Assembly: GCF_030730875.1 (NCBI RefSeq)
Contig: NZ_JAVAMA010000004.1
Location: 310,001 to 374,000 of the forward strand
DNA: 64,000 nt
Direction of reading: 5' to 3'
Source: Sphingomonas sp. DG1-23
GTDB lineage: Bacteria > Pseudomonadota > Alphaproteobacteria > Sphingomonadales > Sphingomonadaceae
Below the pieces are notes generated by a model, which searched no databases, was not told the origin of the DNA, and saw nothing but the letters and a program-made list of their open reading frames with translations. How positions within the stretch are numbered: position 1 is the stretch's first letter; each line of letters starts with the position of its first letter. A program made the position numbers and the translations under genes. Positions 39,134-48,584 of this stretch are shown here, in pieces.

Positions 39134-40690
39134 ATGGAACATCATGCCGATTCAGTCCTGATCGTCGATTTCGGGAGCCAGGTGACCCAGCTGATCGCGC
39201 GCCGCGTGCGCGAGGCCGGGGTCTATAGCGAGATCGCCCCCTTCAACACCGCCGCCGAGGCGTTCGAGCGGATGAAGCCCAAGGGGATCATCCTGTCGGG
39301 CTCGCCGGCATCGGTGCTCGACGAGGGCAGCCCGCGCGTGCCGCAGGCGATCTTCGATTCGGGACTGCCGATCCTCGGCATCTGCTATGGCCAGCAAGTG
39401 ATGATGCATCAGCTGGGCGGCGAGGTTCAGCTGGGCGATTCGGGCGAGTTCGGCCTCGCTTTCATCGAGATCGAGGATAGCTGTGTGCTGTTCGACGGCC
39501 TGTGGGCCGAGGGTGAGAAGCATCAGGTCTGGATGAGCCATGGCGACAAGGTCACCACGCTCGCCCCCGGCTTCCGCCCGGTCGCGGTCAGTCCGGGATC
39601 GCCCTTCGCGGTCGTCGCCGACGATGCCCGGCGCTATTACGCCACCCAGTTCCACATGGAAGTGGTCCACACTCCCGACGGCGCGAAGCTGCTCGCCAAT
39701 TTCGTCCGCCATGTCTGCGGGCTGCAGGGCGACTGGACGATGGCCGAGTTCCGCGCCGCCAAGATCAAGGAGATCCGCGAGCAAGTCGGCCCGGGCCGGG
39801 TGATCTGCGGGCTTTCGGGCGGCGTCGACAGTGCAGTGGCGGCAGTGCTGATCCACGAGGCGATCGGCGAGCAGCTCACCTGCGTGTTCGTCGATCACGG
39901 GCTGTTGCGGGCCGGCGAGGCCGATCAGGTCGTCAGCCTGTTCCGCGGCCATTACAACATCCCGCTGGTCCATGTGAACGCCGAGACTTTGTTCCTCAAC
40001 GGCCTTGCCGGCGTGACCGATCCCGAGGCGAAACGGAAATTCATCGGCAAGACCTTCATCGAAGTGTTCGAGGAAGAGGCGAAGAAGATCGGCGGCGCCG
40101 ATTTCCTCGCGCAGGGCACGCTCTATCCCGACGTGATCGAGAGCGTCAGCTTCACCGGCGGGCCGTCGGTAACGATCAAGAGCCACCACAATGTCGGCGG
40201 GCTGCCCGAGCGGATGAACATGAAGCTCGTCGAACCCTTGCGCGAATTGTTCAAGGACGAGGTCCGCGCACTCGGCCGCGAGCTCGGGCTGCCCGACATC
40301 TTCGTCGGCCGCCATCCGTTCCCGGGGCCGGGTCTCGCGATCCGCATCCCCGGCGAAGTCACCAAGGAACGCTGCGACATCCTTCGGAAAGCCGATGCGA
40401 TCTATCTCGAGGAGATCCGCAACGCCGGGCTCTACGATGCGATCTGGCAGGCCTTCGCGGTGCTGCTGCCGGTGCGCACCGTCGGAGTGATGGGCGATCA
40501 CCGGACGTACGATTATGTGCTGGCGCTGCGCGCGGTGACCTCGACCGACGGGATGACTGCGGTGGCGTTCCAGTTCCCCGGCGATTTCCTGCCGCGAGTG
40601 GCAACCCGGATCGTCAACGAGGTCAAGGGCGTCAACCGCGTGACCTACGACTATACCTCAAAGCCGCCGGGCACGATCGAGTGGGAGTGA
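39134..40690 (+). CDS. guaA: GMP synthase (glutamine-hydrolysing)
   Basis: 518 residues. It converts XMP, glutamine and ATP to GMP. The class I amidotransferase domain carries C84 (GICYGQQ) and the H of [11 protein letters not shown]. The ATP pyrophosphatase domain has the P-loop [14 protein letters not shown], and the dimerisation domain ends [16 protein letters not shown]. The next gene overlaps its stop by one base. Confidence 0.97.
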   Translation: MEHHADSVLIVDFGSQVTQLIARRVREAGVYSEIAPFNTAAEAFERMKPKGIILSGSPASVLDEGSPRVPQAIFDSGLPILGICYGQQVMMHQLGGEVQLGDSGEFGLAFIEIEDSCVLFDGLWAEGEKHQVWMSHGDKVTTLAPGFRPVAVSPGSPFAVVADDARRYYATQFHMEVVHTPDGAKLLANFVRHVCGLQGDWTMAEFRAAKIKEIREQVGPGRVICGLSGGVDSAVAAVLIHEAIGEQLTCVFVDHGLLRAGEADQVVSLFRGHYNIPLVHVNAETLFLNGLAGVTDPEAKRKFIGKTFIEVFEEEAKKIGGADFLAQGTLYPDVIESVSFTGGPSVTIKSHHNVGGLPERMNMKLVEPLRELFKDEVRALGRELGLPDIFVGRHPFPGPGLAIRIPGEVTKERCDILRKADAIYLEEIRNAGLYDAIWQAFAVLLPVRTVGVMGDHRTYDYVLALRAVTSTDGMTAVAFQFPGDFLPRVATRIVNEVKGVNRVTYDYTSKPPGTIEWE

Positions 40691-41286
40691 TGCGCCGCGG
40701 CCTGCTGGTATTGCCGCTGCTGCTCGCGGCCTGTGGTGGTCCCGAGGCGGAGCCCAATGCGGCGCGGACCGTGGTGATCACCGGTAACGACAATGAGTTG
40801 ATCGTCCCGGTCCCGCGCGTCGCCGGGAATGCCATCGACGTGGTGGAGCCTGTGGTGACGCTCGCGCCCGACAGTCTCGGCCTCGGCGCCGGCCGCCGCG
40901 CGACGTTCGGCATGCCCCGCGCTGCAGTGACCGACATGCTGGCAAAGATGCTCGGCAGCCCGATCGAGGAAGGCGACGACCAGGAATGCGGCGCCGGCGC
41001 TTTGTCCTTCGCCAGCTTCCGCGGCGGGCTCGGCCTCTATTTCGAAGACGGCAAGTTCGTCGGCTGGGATCTTGACGGCCGCGATGGCGCCCAGTTCTCC
41101 ACTGCATCGGGCCTCGGCATCGGTGCGACCCGCCAGCAGCTCGATTCCGTCGGGCCGGTCACCGTCGAGGATTCGACGCTCGGCGTCGAATTCAGCGCCG
41201 GCGGCCTTTCCGGGTTGCTCAGCTCGCGCGACCCCGAGGGCGAGATCACCAATCTCTGGGCCGGCGCGACGTGCATCGCCCGCTGA
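40690..41286 (+). CDS. putative lipoprotein, unknown function
   Basis: 198 residues, ATG overlapping the guaA stop (TGATG) with GGGAG upstream. The lipobox is PLLLAACGG with the cysteine at residue 15. The rest has no recognised family: an acidic beta-rich domain (GRRATFGMPRAAVTDMLAKM, SFRGGLGLYFEDGKFVGWDL). An in-frame GTG at 40681 is less likely. It forms a transcript with guaA and the two genes after it. Confidence 0.7.
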   Translation: MRRGLLVLPLLLAACGGPEAEPNAARTVVITGNDNELIVPVPRVAGNAIDVVEPVVTLAPDSLGLGAGRRATFGMPRAAVTDMLAKMLGSPIEEGDDQECGAGALSFASFRGGLGLYFEDGKFVGWDLDGRDGAQFSTASGLGIGATRQQLDSVGPVTVEDSTLGVEFSAGGLSGLLSSRDPEGEITNLWAGATCIAR

Positions 41287-41699
41287 TCGAGCCGGCGGCG
41301 CCCGATGACGCCGCCGCGGTGGTGGCGTTGTGGCGCGCCTGTGGGCTCACCCGCCCATGGAACGACCCCGAAGCCGATTTCGTCCTCGCCCAGGGCGGCA
41401 CCAGTTCCGCGGTGCTGGTCGCGCGCGGTGCCGATGGCCTCGCCGGCAGCGTCATGACCGGCTTCGACGGCCATCGCGGCTGGGTCTATTATCTCGCCGT
41501 TTCGCCGGACTGCCGCGGCGCCGGCCTCGGCCGCGCGCTGATGGCCGCCGCCGAGGATTGGCTCCGCGCCCGCGGCGCCCCCAAGCTCCAGCTCATGGTC
41601 CGCGAGGACAATGCGGCCGCTCTCGGCTTCTACGAAAAGCTGGGGCTGGCGCGGCAGCAGGTCGTCACGCTCGGCCGCTTCCTGAAGGATTCCGCATGA
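41271..41699 (+). CDS. GNAT family N-acetyltransferase
   Basis: 142 residues. The acetyl-CoA binding segment is VYYLAVSPDCRGAGLGRALM and the C-terminal motif is DNAAALGFYEKLGLARQQVV, as in YpeA-like GNATs. Starts at GTG 41271, overlapping the previous gene by 16 nt, and overlaps the next by 4 nt. Substrate unknown. Confidence 0.9.
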   Translation: MHRPLIEPAAPDDAAAVVALWRACGLTRPWNDPEADFVLAQGGTSSAVLVARGADGLAGSVMTGFDGHRGWVYYLAVSPDCRGAGLGRALMAAAEDWLRARGAPKLQLMVREDNAAALGFYEKLGLARQQVVTLGRFLKDSA

Positions 41700-42043
41700 C
41701 CGTCACGATGTTCGGCATCAAGAATTGCGACACGATCAAGAAGGCGCGCGCCTGGCTCGACGACAATGCCGTCGCCTATGACTTCCACGACTACAAGACT
41801 GCCGGCGTGGACGCGGCCCGGCTCGCCCGCTGGATCGCGGCGGAAGGCTGGGAGGCAGTCCTCAATCGCGCCGGCACTACCTTCCGCAAGCTCCCCGATG
41901 CCGACAAATCGGGTCTCGACGCCGACAAGGCGACCGCGCTGATGCTGGCCCAGCCGTCGATGATCAAGCGCCCGGTGCTCGAGCATCCCGGCGGCCTGCT
42001 GATCGGCTTCGCGCCGGATCGCTACGCCCGCGCCTCGCTCTGA
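41696..42043 (+). CDS. ArsC/Spx-like thioredoxin-fold protein (YffB type)
   Basis: 115 residues. MTVTMFGIKNCDTIKKARAW has the single-cysteine C-x-x-x-K-K-A site of the YffB branch, followed by FRKLPDADK and IKRPVLEHPGG. YffB proteins are probably glutathione-dependent reductases rather than arsenate reductases. ATG 41696 overlaps the GNAT stop by 4 nt. A longer open frame upstream lies inside the GNAT gene and was discarded. Confidence 0.88.
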   Translation: MTVTMFGIKNCDTIKKARAWLDDNAVAYDFHDYKTAGVDAARLARWIAAEGWEAVLNRAGTTFRKLPDADKSGLDADKATALMLAQPSMIKRPVLEHPGGLLIGFAPDRYARASL

Positions 42044-42114
42044 AAGCCGTAGCGGCATCGTTCGATTTCCGTTACGATCCTGCCTGCATGAAATTGCAGG
42101 CATGGGAGGGATGC

Positions 42115-42555
42115 GTGGCAACCTGGATTCGGCAACGGCCCCCGGGCTGGTTCGTGGTGGTCGCGGCGGTGCTCGTCATATGGGGGCTGCTCGGCTGCGT
42201 CGCTTTCTACATGCACGTCACGCTGGGGCCGGCGATGGATCCCGCCGCCACCGATTGGGACCGCGCCTATTATGCCGCGCTGCCCGGCTGGTTCACCCCG
42301 GTCTACGCGGCGGCGGTGGGCGGCGGGTTGCTCGGCGCGATCGCATTGCTGCTCCGCTCGAAGCTGGCCTTGCCACTGTTTCTGGTCTCGCTGATCGCGG
42401 TGATCGTCCAGTTCGGCTATGTCTTCCTCGGCACCGACATGCTCGCGCACAAGGGGGCGGGCCCCACCGTGCCGTTCCCACTGTTCATCGCGGCGGTCGC
42501 GGCGTTCCAGATCTGGCTGGCGCAGTTCGCCCGGCAGCGCGGCTGGATTTCCTGA
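42115..42555 (+). CDS. small integral membrane protein, unknown function
   Basis: 146 residues with four hydrophobic segments (FVVVAAVLVIWGLLGCVAFY; VYAAAVGGGLLGAIALLL; LFLVSLIAVIVQFGYVFL; PLFIAAVAAFQIWLAQF). I favour GTG 42115 (MATWIRQRPPGW) because GGGAGG lies 6 nt upstream, while ATG 42088 has no SD. No family recognised with confidence. Confidence 0.7.
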   Translation: MATWIRQRPPGWFVVVAAVLVIWGLLGCVAFYMHVTLGPAMDPAATDWDRAYYAALPGWFTPVYAAAVGGGLLGAIALLLRSKLALPLFLVSLIAVIVQFGYVFLGTDMLAHKGAGPTVPFPLFIAAVAAFQIWLAQFARQRGWIS

Positions 42556-42603
42556 CCGCGCCCTCGCTGGCGCCGACGCGCGCGAGCGACTAGAGCGAAT
42601 TCC

Positions 42604-43461
42604 ATGTCCACCTATACGCTCGATACCGGCACCAGCCGCGCCAATCCCACGCCCGCGCCGATGAAGCGGCTCACCGTGCCCGCGATCCGCGATCGCAAGG
42701 GCAAGGATCCGGTGGTGATGCTCACCGCATACACCACCCGGATGGCGCAGTTGCTCGATCCGCATTGCGATGTGCTGCTCGTCGGCGACAGCCTCGGCCA
42801 GGTGATCTACGGCCTGCCGTCGACCCTGCCGGTGACGCTCGATATGATGATCGCGCATGGTGCGGCGGTGGTGCGCGGCAGCTGGCATTCGGTGGTGATC
42901 GTCGATCTTCCCTTCGGCAGCTATGAAGCGAGCCCCGAGCGTGCCTTCGAATCGGCCGCACGCGTCCTCGCCGAAACCGGCGCGGCGGGAGTGAAGCTCG
43001 AGGGCGGCACTGCGATGGCCCCGGTGATCGAATTCCTCACCCGGCGCGGCATCCCGGTGATGGGGCATATCGGCCTGACCCCGCAATCGGTGAACGCGCT
43101 CGGCGGCTATGGTGCGCGCGGGCGCAGCAATGCCGAGCATGCCCAGATCCTCGACGATGCCCGCGCGATCGCCGATGCCGGCGCGTTCGGGATCGTCGCC
43201 GAAGGCGTGGTCGAGGGCCTCGCCAACGAGATTACCGCCGCGGTGCCGGTCCCGGTGATCGGCATCGGCGCCTCGGCCGGGTGCGACGGGCAGGTGCTGG
43301 TGACCGAGGACATGCTCGGCCTGTTCGAGCGCACCCCGCGCTTCGTGAAGCGTTACGACGACCTTGCCGGCCGCATTTCCGCCGCGGTTGAGACCTATGC
43401 CGCCGAAGTCCGGTCGCGGGACTTCCCGGGCGCAGAACAGGTCTATCCGGCGCGCAGCTGA
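42604..43461 (+). CDS. panB: 3-methyl-2-oxobutanoate hydroxymethyltransferase
   Basis: 285 residues. It makes ketopantoate from 2-oxoisovalerate and methylene-THF, the first step to pantothenate and CoA. Conserved: [63 protein letters not shown] and [20 protein letters not shown]. panC is not nearby. Confidence 0.96.
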   Translation: MSTYTLDTGTSRANPTPAPMKRLTVPAIRDRKGKDPVVMLTAYTTRMAQLLDPHCDVLLVGDSLGQVIYGLPSTLPVTLDMMIAHGAAVVRGSWHSVVIVDLPFGSYEASPERAFESAARVLAETGAAGVKLEGGTAMAPVIEFLTRRGIPVMGHIGLTPQSVNALGGYGARGRSNAEHAQILDDARAIADAGAFGIVAEGVVEGLANEITAAVPVPVIGIGASAGCDGQVLVTEDMLGLFERTPRFVKRYDDLAGRISAAVETYAAEVRSRDFPGAEQVYPARS

Positions 43462-43528
43462 AGGGCTAGCAGCACGCTTCCTTTAGGCGAACCCCGCGGC
43501 TAAGGTCCGCCGCGCCCGCACCAACCCC

Positions 43529-44248
43529 ATGGAGTCACTCTTGGCGCTTCCTCCCGGTACCACTGACGAAGCCTTTCTGCGCGAAGTCGACGAGGAATAT
43601 CGCCGCGATCAGGCGATGCACATCTTCCGGCGCTACGGCCGGTGGATCATCGGCGCGATCGTGGTGGCGCTGATCGCGCTCGCCGGCTGGCTCTATTGGC
43701 AGCATCACAGCCAGGCCGAAGCCGGCAAGCAGGGCGAGGAATATGATGCCGCGATGCGGCTGGTCGAACAGGGCCAGGTCGACAAGGCGGTCCCCGCGCT
43801 CGACAAGATCGCCACGAGCGGCGGCGAAGGCTATGCCGCCATGGCGCGGATCGCACAGGGCAATCTGCTGCTCCAGAAGAACGACGCCAAGGGCGCCGCA
43901 GCGAAGTTCGCCGAAGTCGCCAACAACGCCGGGCTCGAACAACCCTATCGCGATCTCGCGCTCGTCCGCCAGACGGTCGCCGAATATGACAGCCTCAAGC
44001 CGCAGGTCGTGATCGACCGCCTGAAGGGGCTGACCAATCCCAATTCGCCGTGGCTGGGCACCGCGGGCGAGCTCGTCGCTGCGGCGTATCTCAAGGCGGG
44101 CAACCGCGCCGAGGCGGGCCGGCTCTACGGACAGATCGCACAGGGGGGCGAGAAGGTCCCCGAATCGATCCGTCAACGTGCGGTTCAGCTGGCGGGCGTA
44201 CTCGGTGTCGACGCCATCGATCAGTCGAAGGAAACCAAGGCTAAATGA
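43529..44248 (+). CDS. YfgM-like tetratricopeptide membrane protein
   Basis: 239 residues. A cytoplasmic head (FLREVDEEYRRDQAMHIFRR), one membrane helix (YGRWIIGAIVVALIALAGWL) and a periplasmic TPR-like domain. YfgM in E. coli is an ancillary SecYEG and chaperone partner and lies next to bamB, as here. ATG 43529 has no SD, whereas TTG 43541 (MALPPGTTDEAFL) has GGAG 6 nt upstream and may be the true start. The stop overlaps bamB (ATGA). Confidence 0.85.
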   Translation: MESLLALPPGTTDEAFLREVDEEYRRDQAMHIFRRYGRWIIGAIVVALIALAGWLYWQHHSQAEAGKQGEEYDAAMRLVEQGQVDKAVPALDKIATSGGEGYAAMARIAQGNLLLQKNDAKGAAAKFAEVANNAGLEQPYRDLALVRQTVAEYDSLKPQVVIDRLKGLTNPNSPWLGTAGELVAAAYLKAGNRAEAGRLYGQIAQGGEKVPESIRQRAVQLAGVLGVDAIDQSKETKAK

Positions 44249-45567
44249 ACAACAAGGTGAGGGTGGCTGCCGCTCTCGCGGCGCTCGCGATGGTGAGCGG
44301 CTGCGGGATCTTCAAAGGCGGCGGCAAGAAGACCCCCGTGCTCGGCGAGCGCGTGCCGATCCTCGTCTCGGAGAGCGATGTCGTTGCCGACAAGACGCTG
44401 GCCGCGGTCGACGTGCTGTTGCCGGAAGCGGCGGCGAACGACGGCTGGCGTCAGCCCGGCGGCAACGCGTCCAAGTCGATGGGCCATCTCGCACTCGGCG
44501 CGAGCCCGACGCGGATCTGGTCGAAGGACATCGCCAAGCCGTCCAAGAAGGAACGCCTCGCGGCGTCGCCGGTGGTGTCCGACAACAAATTGTTCGTGAT
44601 CGACACTGCTGGCATCGTCCATGCGATGGCCGCCGACACCGGCGCCGAATTGTGGCGCGCCAACACCGCCAACGAGGAAGGCAATAAGGGCGCCCGCTTC
44701 GGCGGCGGCGTCAGCGTCGAGGGCGAGCGGGCGTTCGCCAGCAACGGCCTTGGCGACGTGGTCGCACTCAACGTCGCCGACGGCGCGGTGGTGTGGCGCA
44801 AGCGCCCCGGCGGTCCGCTGCGCGGCGCGCCGACCCTCGCCAACGGCAACGCCTATGTCGTCACGCAGGACAACCAGCTGTTCGCGCTCTCGCAGGAAAC
44901 CGGCGAGATCGGCTGGACGGTCTCGGCCAGCCTCGAGACGCAGGGCGTGTTCGGCGTCGCCGCGCCGGCTTCGGCGCAGGGCACCGTGATCGCCGGCTTC
45001 TCGTCGGGCGAGCTCAACGCCTATCGCTACGAGAATGGCCGGTCGCTGTGGGACGTGGTGCTCTCGCGCACCTCGATGTCGACCTCGGTGTCGTCACTGT
45101 CGGACATCGACGCCGAACCGGTGATCGACCAGGGCCGGGTCTATGCGATCGGGCAGGGCGGCCGCATGGTCGCGATGGACATCGCCAGCGGCAATCCCTT
45201 GTGGGAGCAGACCATCGCCGGCATCTCGACGCCCTGGGCGGCGGGCGAATGGCTGTTCGTCGTCACCGACGACGCCCGGCTGCTCGCGATCGCGCGCGGC
45301 ACCGGCAAGATCCGCTGGATCTCGCAGCTCCGCCACTTCCGCAACGAGAAGAAAAAGAAGAACCCGGTCAGCTGGGTCGGCCCGGTGCTCGCCGGGGGCC
45401 GCCTCGTGCTCGGCAACAGCGAAGGCGAGATCGTCTTCGCCTCGCCGACCGACGGCAGCGTGACCTCGACGATGGATACCAAGGAACCGATCACGCTTCC
45501 GCTGACGGTCGCCAACAACACGCTCTACGTGCTCGACGACAAAGGCCGGTTGAGCGCGTATCGGTAA
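44245..45567 (+). CDS. bamB: outer membrane assembly factor BamB family lipoprotein (PQQ-like propeller)
   Basis: 440 residues. The lipobox AALAMVSGCG places the lipid cysteine at residue 22. Repeated blades contain GAELWRANT, GAVVWRKRPGG, GEIGWTVSA, GRSLWDVVL, GNPLWEQTI and GKIRWISQL, the WxW-like beta-propeller pattern. BamB helps BamA insert beta-barrels. Gene order yfgM-bamB-der supports the name. Longer than E. coli BamB (392). Confidence 0.9.
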   Translation: MNNKVRVAAALAALAMVSGCGIFKGGGKKTPVLGERVPILVSESDVVADKTLAAVDVLLPEAAANDGWRQPGGNASKSMGHLALGASPTRIWSKDIAKPSKKERLAASPVVSDNKLFVIDTAGIVHAMAADTGAELWRANTANEEGNKGARFGGGVSVEGERAFASNGLGDVVALNVADGAVVWRKRPGGPLRGAPTLANGNAYVVTQDNQLFALSQETGEIGWTVSASLETQGVFGVAAPASAQGTVIAGFSSGELNAYRYENGRSLWDVVLSRTSMSTSVSSLSDIDAEPVIDQGRVYAIGQGGRMVAMDIASGNPLWEQTIAGISTPWAAGEWLFVVTDDARLLAIARGTGKIRWISQLRHFRNEKKKKNPVSWVGPVLAGGRLVLGNSEGEIVFASPTDGSVTSTMDTKEPITLPLTVANNTLYVLDDKGRLSAYR

Positions 45568-45578
45568 AATGCGTTTTT

Positions 45579-45730
45579 CCCCTCCCTGCTCGCAGGGAGG
45601 GGCAGGGGGCGGATCAAGTAGCGGGCGGGGCTCGATGCCTCGTCCGCTACTTTGTTTCCGCCGCCCGAGAGTCTATCAGGCGCGCAGACGCGTGCACCCA
45701 CCCCCAGCCCCTCCCCTGCAGGGAGGGGAG
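45579..45730. repeat. two CCCTCCCTGC palindromes in the bamB-der gap
   Basis: CCCCTCCCTGCTCGCAGGGAGGGG at 45579-45602 and a second copy CCCCTCCCCTGCAGGGAGGGG at ~45708-45730 flank a 105-nt stretch with no gene. Each can form a stem by itself, or they can pair with each other. The bamB transcript would meet the first directly after its stop. Confidence 0.7.
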
Positions 45731-45742
45731 AGGTAGTTTCAA

Positions 45743-47113
45743 ATGCCCCTTCCCATCGTCGCCATCATCGGACGCCCGAATGTCGGCAAGTCGACCTTGT
45801 TCAACCGGCTGGTCGGCAAGCGGCTGGCGCTGGTCGACGATCAGCCCGGCGTGACCCGCGATCGCCGCGAGGGCGAGGCGAACCTGCTCGGGCTCGAATT
45901 CCGGGTGATGGACACCGCCGGCTACGAGGACAAGGACGTGGCGACGCTTCCCGGCCGGATGCGCGCCCAGACCGAGGCCGCGGTGCGCGACGCCGATGTC
46001 TCGCTGTTCCTGATCGATGCCCGCGCCGGCGTGACTCCGCTCGACGAGGAGATCGCCCGCTGGCTGCGCAGCACCGATCGCCCGGTCGTGCTGATGGCCA
46101 ACAAGGCCGAGGGCAAGGCCGGCGAAGCCGGCATTCTCGAGGCGATGGCATTGGGTCTCGGCGATCCGATCCCCTTCTCGGCCGAGCATGGCGAGGGCGT
46201 CGTCGATCTGTTCGAGGCGCTGCTGCCGCATGTCGAACGTGACGAAGCGGAAGAAGCGCCCGAGGACGAGGAATCGCCCGACGCGCCGCTCAAGCTGGCG
46301 ATCGTCGGTCGTCCCAATGCCGGCAAGTCGACTCTGGTCAACCGGCTGCTCGACGAGGACCGCATGATCACCGGTCCCGAAGCCGGAATCACCCGCGATT
46401 CGATTTCGGTCGACTGGGAGTGGGAAGATTTCGAAGGCGCGATGCGCAAGGTCCGCCTGATCGACACCGCCGGGCTGCGCAAGAAGGCGCGGGTCGAGGA
46501 GAAGCTCGAAAAGCTGTCGGTGATGGACACGCTGCGCGCGATCGATTTCGCCGAGGTCGTCGTGCTGTTGCTCGATGCCACCCGAGGCCTCGAGGTGCAG
46601 GACCTCAAGATCGCCGACCGCGTGCTCCAGGAAGGGCGCGCACTGATCATCGCGCTGAACAAATGGGACGTCGCCGAAAACGCCTCGAGCCTGTTCAACG
46701 GCGTCAAGGGCGCGCTCGACGAGGGGCTCGCGCAGGTCAAGGGCGTGCCGCTGCTCACCGTTTCGGCCGAGACCGGCAAGGGGCTCGACATGCTGATGAA
46801 GGTCGCGTTCGAGACTCGCGAGGCATGGTCGCGCCGCGTCTCGACCGGCCAGCTCAACCGCTGGTTCGAGCGCGCGATCGAGGCCAATCCGCCCCCCGCG
46901 CCGGGCGGCAAAAGGATCAAGCCGCGCTACGTCACCCAGAACAAGTCGCGCCCGCCCAGCTTCGTCCTGTTCGGCACCCGCGTCGATCTGCTCCCGGTCA
47001 GCTATCAGCGCTATCTGATCAACGGCCTGCGGAAGGAATTCGATTTCGGCGCGGTCCCGGTCCGCCTCACCCTGCGCGCGCCGAAAAACCCGTTCGATCG
47101 CGAGAAAAGTTAG
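45743..47113 (+). CDS. der: GTPase Der (EngA)
   Basis: 456 residues. Two tandem GTPase domains: [20 protein letters not shown] with MDTAGYED and NKAE, then [17 protein letters not shown] with [17 protein letters not shown] and ALNKWD. A C-terminal KH-like domain follows ([20 protein letters not shown]). It acts in large-subunit assembly. An acidic linker ([15 protein letters not shown]) joins the GTPase domains. No overlap with neighbours. Confidence 0.97.
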   Translation: MPLPIVAIIGRPNVGKSTLFNRLVGKRLALVDDQPGVTRDRREGEANLLGLEFRVMDTAGYEDKDVATLPGRMRAQTEAAVRDADVSLFLIDARAGVTPLDEEIARWLRSTDRPVVLMANKAEGKAGEAGILEAMALGLGDPIPFSAEHGEGVVDLFEALLPHVERDEAEEAPEDEESPDAPLKLAIVGRPNAGKSTLVNRLLDEDRMITGPEAGITRDSISVDWEWEDFEGAMRKVRLIDTAGLRKKARVEEKLEKLSVMDTLRAIDFAEVVVLLLDATRGLEVQDLKIADRVLQEGRALIIALNKWDVAENASSLFNGVKGALDEGLAQVKGVPLLTVSAETGKGLDMLMKVAFETREAWSRRVSTGQLNRWFERAIEANPPPAPGGKRIKPRYVTQNKSRPPSFVLFGTRVDLLPVSYQRYLINGLRKEFDFGAVPVRLTLRAPKNPFDREKS

Positions 47114-47118
47114 AGCTG

Positions 47119-47178
47119 TCGTCCCGGCGAACGCCGGGACCTCGTGCCGCGCGCCATTCGCTCGCCGCCCGGGATGAC
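47119..47178. repeat. REP-like palindrome, copy 2
   Basis: GTCGTCCCGGCGAACGCCGGGAC followed 30 bases later by CGCCCGGGATGAC. A shorter, more degenerate member of the family at 4205, 47681 and 55725. It starts 5 nt after the der stop. Confidence 0.6.
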
Positions 47179-47254
47179 TTGGGTCGCATCAACGCCCTGT
47201 TTACGTTCCTGCTCTATCACTGCTCCGGTACGGGCAGGGGATGTGCTTCGGGAT

Positions 47255-47674
47255 ATGGACGTGACGATCGGCAATGATCCGCTGGTGAATTGGGAAAGCT
47301 ACCAGCAGGCGCGCACCGAGCTCGGGGCGAACTTCGTGCGCATCCTCGGCTATTTCCGCGAGGACGGCATCAAGTCGGTCGATCGTATCGAGGATGCGAT
47401 GCGTGGCCACAACGCCACCGCGATGGTGATCCCCGCGCACACGCTCAAGGGCGAGGCGCGCCAGTTCGGCGCGGACCCCCTGGCCGACCTCGCTGAAACG
47501 ATCGAGATGATCGCGCGCGGCTGCATCGAGCGCCGCGAGACGCCGACCCAGGCGCTCGAACATGTCGTGAAGCTGCGCCCGCTGTTCGAGACCACACTCG
47601 ACATGCTCGAACGCGAGGCCAACCCGTTGGTCGCCCGCAAGCCCGCCGCCTTCGGCCGCCGCCCGGTTCTCTGA
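47255..47674 (+). CDS. Hpt-domain phosphotransfer protein
   Basis: 139 residues, an Hpt four-helix domain. The conserved histidine motif is IPAHTLKGEARQFGADPLAD, with the phospho-acceptor H in AHTLKGEA. Hpt proteins pass phosphoryl groups from hybrid kinases to response regulators. No kinase is beside it, so its partners must be elsewhere. I start at ATG 47255 (MDVTIGNDPLVNWES); in-frame upstream codons run through the repeat. SD is weak. Confidence 0.85.
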   Translation: MDVTIGNDPLVNWESYQQARTELGANFVRILGYFREDGIKSVDRIEDAMRGHNATAMVIPAHTLKGEARQFGADPLADLAETIEMIARGCIERRETPTQALEHVVKLRPLFETTLDMLEREANPLVARKPAAFGRRPVL

Positions 47675-47680
47675 TCAACC

Positions 47681-47760
47681 GTCATCCCGGCGAAAGCCGG
47701 GATCTCATGCCGCATTCCATGCGCTTGACGACTGAGATCCCGGCTTTCGCCGCGATGACG
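47681..47760. repeat. REP-like palindrome, copy 3
   Basis: Left arm GTCATCCCGGCGAAAGCCGG, right arm CCGGCTTTCGCCGCGATGAC, separated by about 40 bases with the inner pair GATCTCA / TGAGATC. It separates the converging Hpt (+) and bacterioferritin (-) genes and probably gives a hairpin in both transcripts. Confidence 0.75.
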
Positions 47761-47764
47761 GCTA

Positions 47765-48247
47765 TCAGCTCGCCTCTTCGGCCTTGCTGTTGAGCTGGAT
47801 GTAATTCTCCAGCCCCATCCGGGCGATCATGTCGAACTGGCGCTCCAGCGTGTCGACATGCTCTTCCTCGCTGGCGAGGATATAGGCGAACAGGTCGCGG
47901 CTGACGAAGTCGCGCACCGCCTCGCAATGCGGGATTGCTTCCTTGAGCACGGCGATCGCCTCGACTTCCACCGCGAGATCGGCGCGCAGGATCTCCTCGA
48001 CGGTCTCGCCGATGCGCAGCCGCCCGAGCAACTGGAAGTTGGGAAGTCCTTCGAGGAACAGGATGCGCTCCGCCAACTTGTCGGCGTGCTTCATCTCGTC
48101 GATCGATTCGTGACGCTCGAGCTCGGCGAGCTTCCTGATGCCCCAATTGTCGAGCAGCCGGTAATGCAGCCAATATTGGTTGATCGCGGTGAGCTCGTTC
48201 TTGAGCACCTCGTTGAGATATTCGAGGACCTTTGCGTCGCCCTTCAT
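47765..48247 (-). CDS. bfr: bacterioferritin
   Basis: 160 residues. It stores iron in a 24-mer with haem between subunits. MKGDAKVLEYLNEVLKNELT, the ferroxidase glutamates and histidines in NELTAINQYWLHYR and HESIDEMKHADKLAERILFL (M52 as haem ligand), and HCEAVRDFVSRDLFAYILAS are diagnostic. Start ATG 48247: AGGG lies 9 nt upstream, while ATG 48256 touches that SD. Its ferredoxin bfd is directly upstream. Confidence 0.96.
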   Translation of the reverse strand: MKGDAKVLEYLNEVLKNELTAINQYWLHYRLLDNWGIRKLAELERHESIDEMKHADKLAERILFLEGLPNFQLLGRLRIGETVEEILRADLAVEVEAIAVLKEAIPHCEAVRDFVSRDLFAYILASEEEHVDTLERQFDMIARMGLENYIQLNSKAEEAS

Positions 48248-48300
48248 GGCCGTCATCCCTATGCTTTACAGGGATGCCATAGCGCTAAAATTGGGGCGCG

Positions 48301-48328
48301 AAAACCGCAGAAATCCGCGGTTTTTTAG
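48301..48328 (-). terminator. hairpin terminator between bfd and bfr
   Basis: AAAACCGC and GCGGTTTT form an 8-bp stem with T-runs on both sides, so it can act in either direction. On the minus strand it lies 10 bases after bfd and would let bfr be expressed separately, as the opposite iron regulation of the two genes would need. Confidence 0.65.
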
Positions 48329-48337
48329 TTGCGAACG

Positions 48338-48508
48338 CTACGCAGCCGCACGCTCGTCGTTGATGATCTCGCGGGCGAAAGGCACGCATTGGCCGCATTT
48401 GGGGCTGCGGCCGAGCGCGCGATAGGCCTGACAGGCGCTGGTCGCGCCATCGCGGGCCGCCGCGCGGACATCCTGCTCCCGGATTGCATTGCAAACGCAG
48501 ACGACCAT
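48338..48508 (-). CDS. bfd: bacterioferritin-associated ferredoxin
   Basis: 56 residues. MVVCVCNAIREQDVRAAARD has C4 and C6, and GRSPKCGQCVPFAREIINDE gives the second cysteine pair C-x-x-C, binding a [2Fe-2S] cluster. Bfd reduces the bacterioferritin core to release iron. ATG 48508 gives the standard N-terminus; upstream in-frame codons do not fit the family. Confidence 0.93.
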   Translation of the reverse strand: MVVCVCNAIREQDVRAAARDGATSACQAYRALGRSPKCGQCVPFAREIINDERAAA

Positions 48509-48554
48509 CGCACCCTCACGCTTCGATCGTAGCGATGTACGGCTAATGAGACCG

Positions 48555-48583
48555 ATTCGCAAGGGTATTGCGAGGCATTCGCA
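48555..48583. promoter_or_regulatory. candidate Fur-type iron box upstream of bfd
   Basis: TGCGAGGCATTCGCA at 48569-48583 is an inverted repeat TGCGA-N5-TCGCA, and a further half-site ATTCGCA lies at 48555-48561. The pattern fits Fur-like boxes with TGCGAAT half sites seen in alphaproteobacteria. bfd is usually induced under iron starvation. The site is about 60 nt upstream of the start. Confidence 0.45.
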
Positions 48584-48584
48584 G

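Noticed and set aside
40690..41286. Fusion of the lipoprotein to guaA
   Set aside because: The TGATG overlap contains a stop for guaA in its own frame; the lipoprotein is a separate coupled gene.
41330..42043. 237-residue protein starting inside the GNAT gene
   Set aside because: Only the last 115 residues (from 41696) form the ArsC/YffB protein; the first half is an out-of-frame reading of the GNAT gene.
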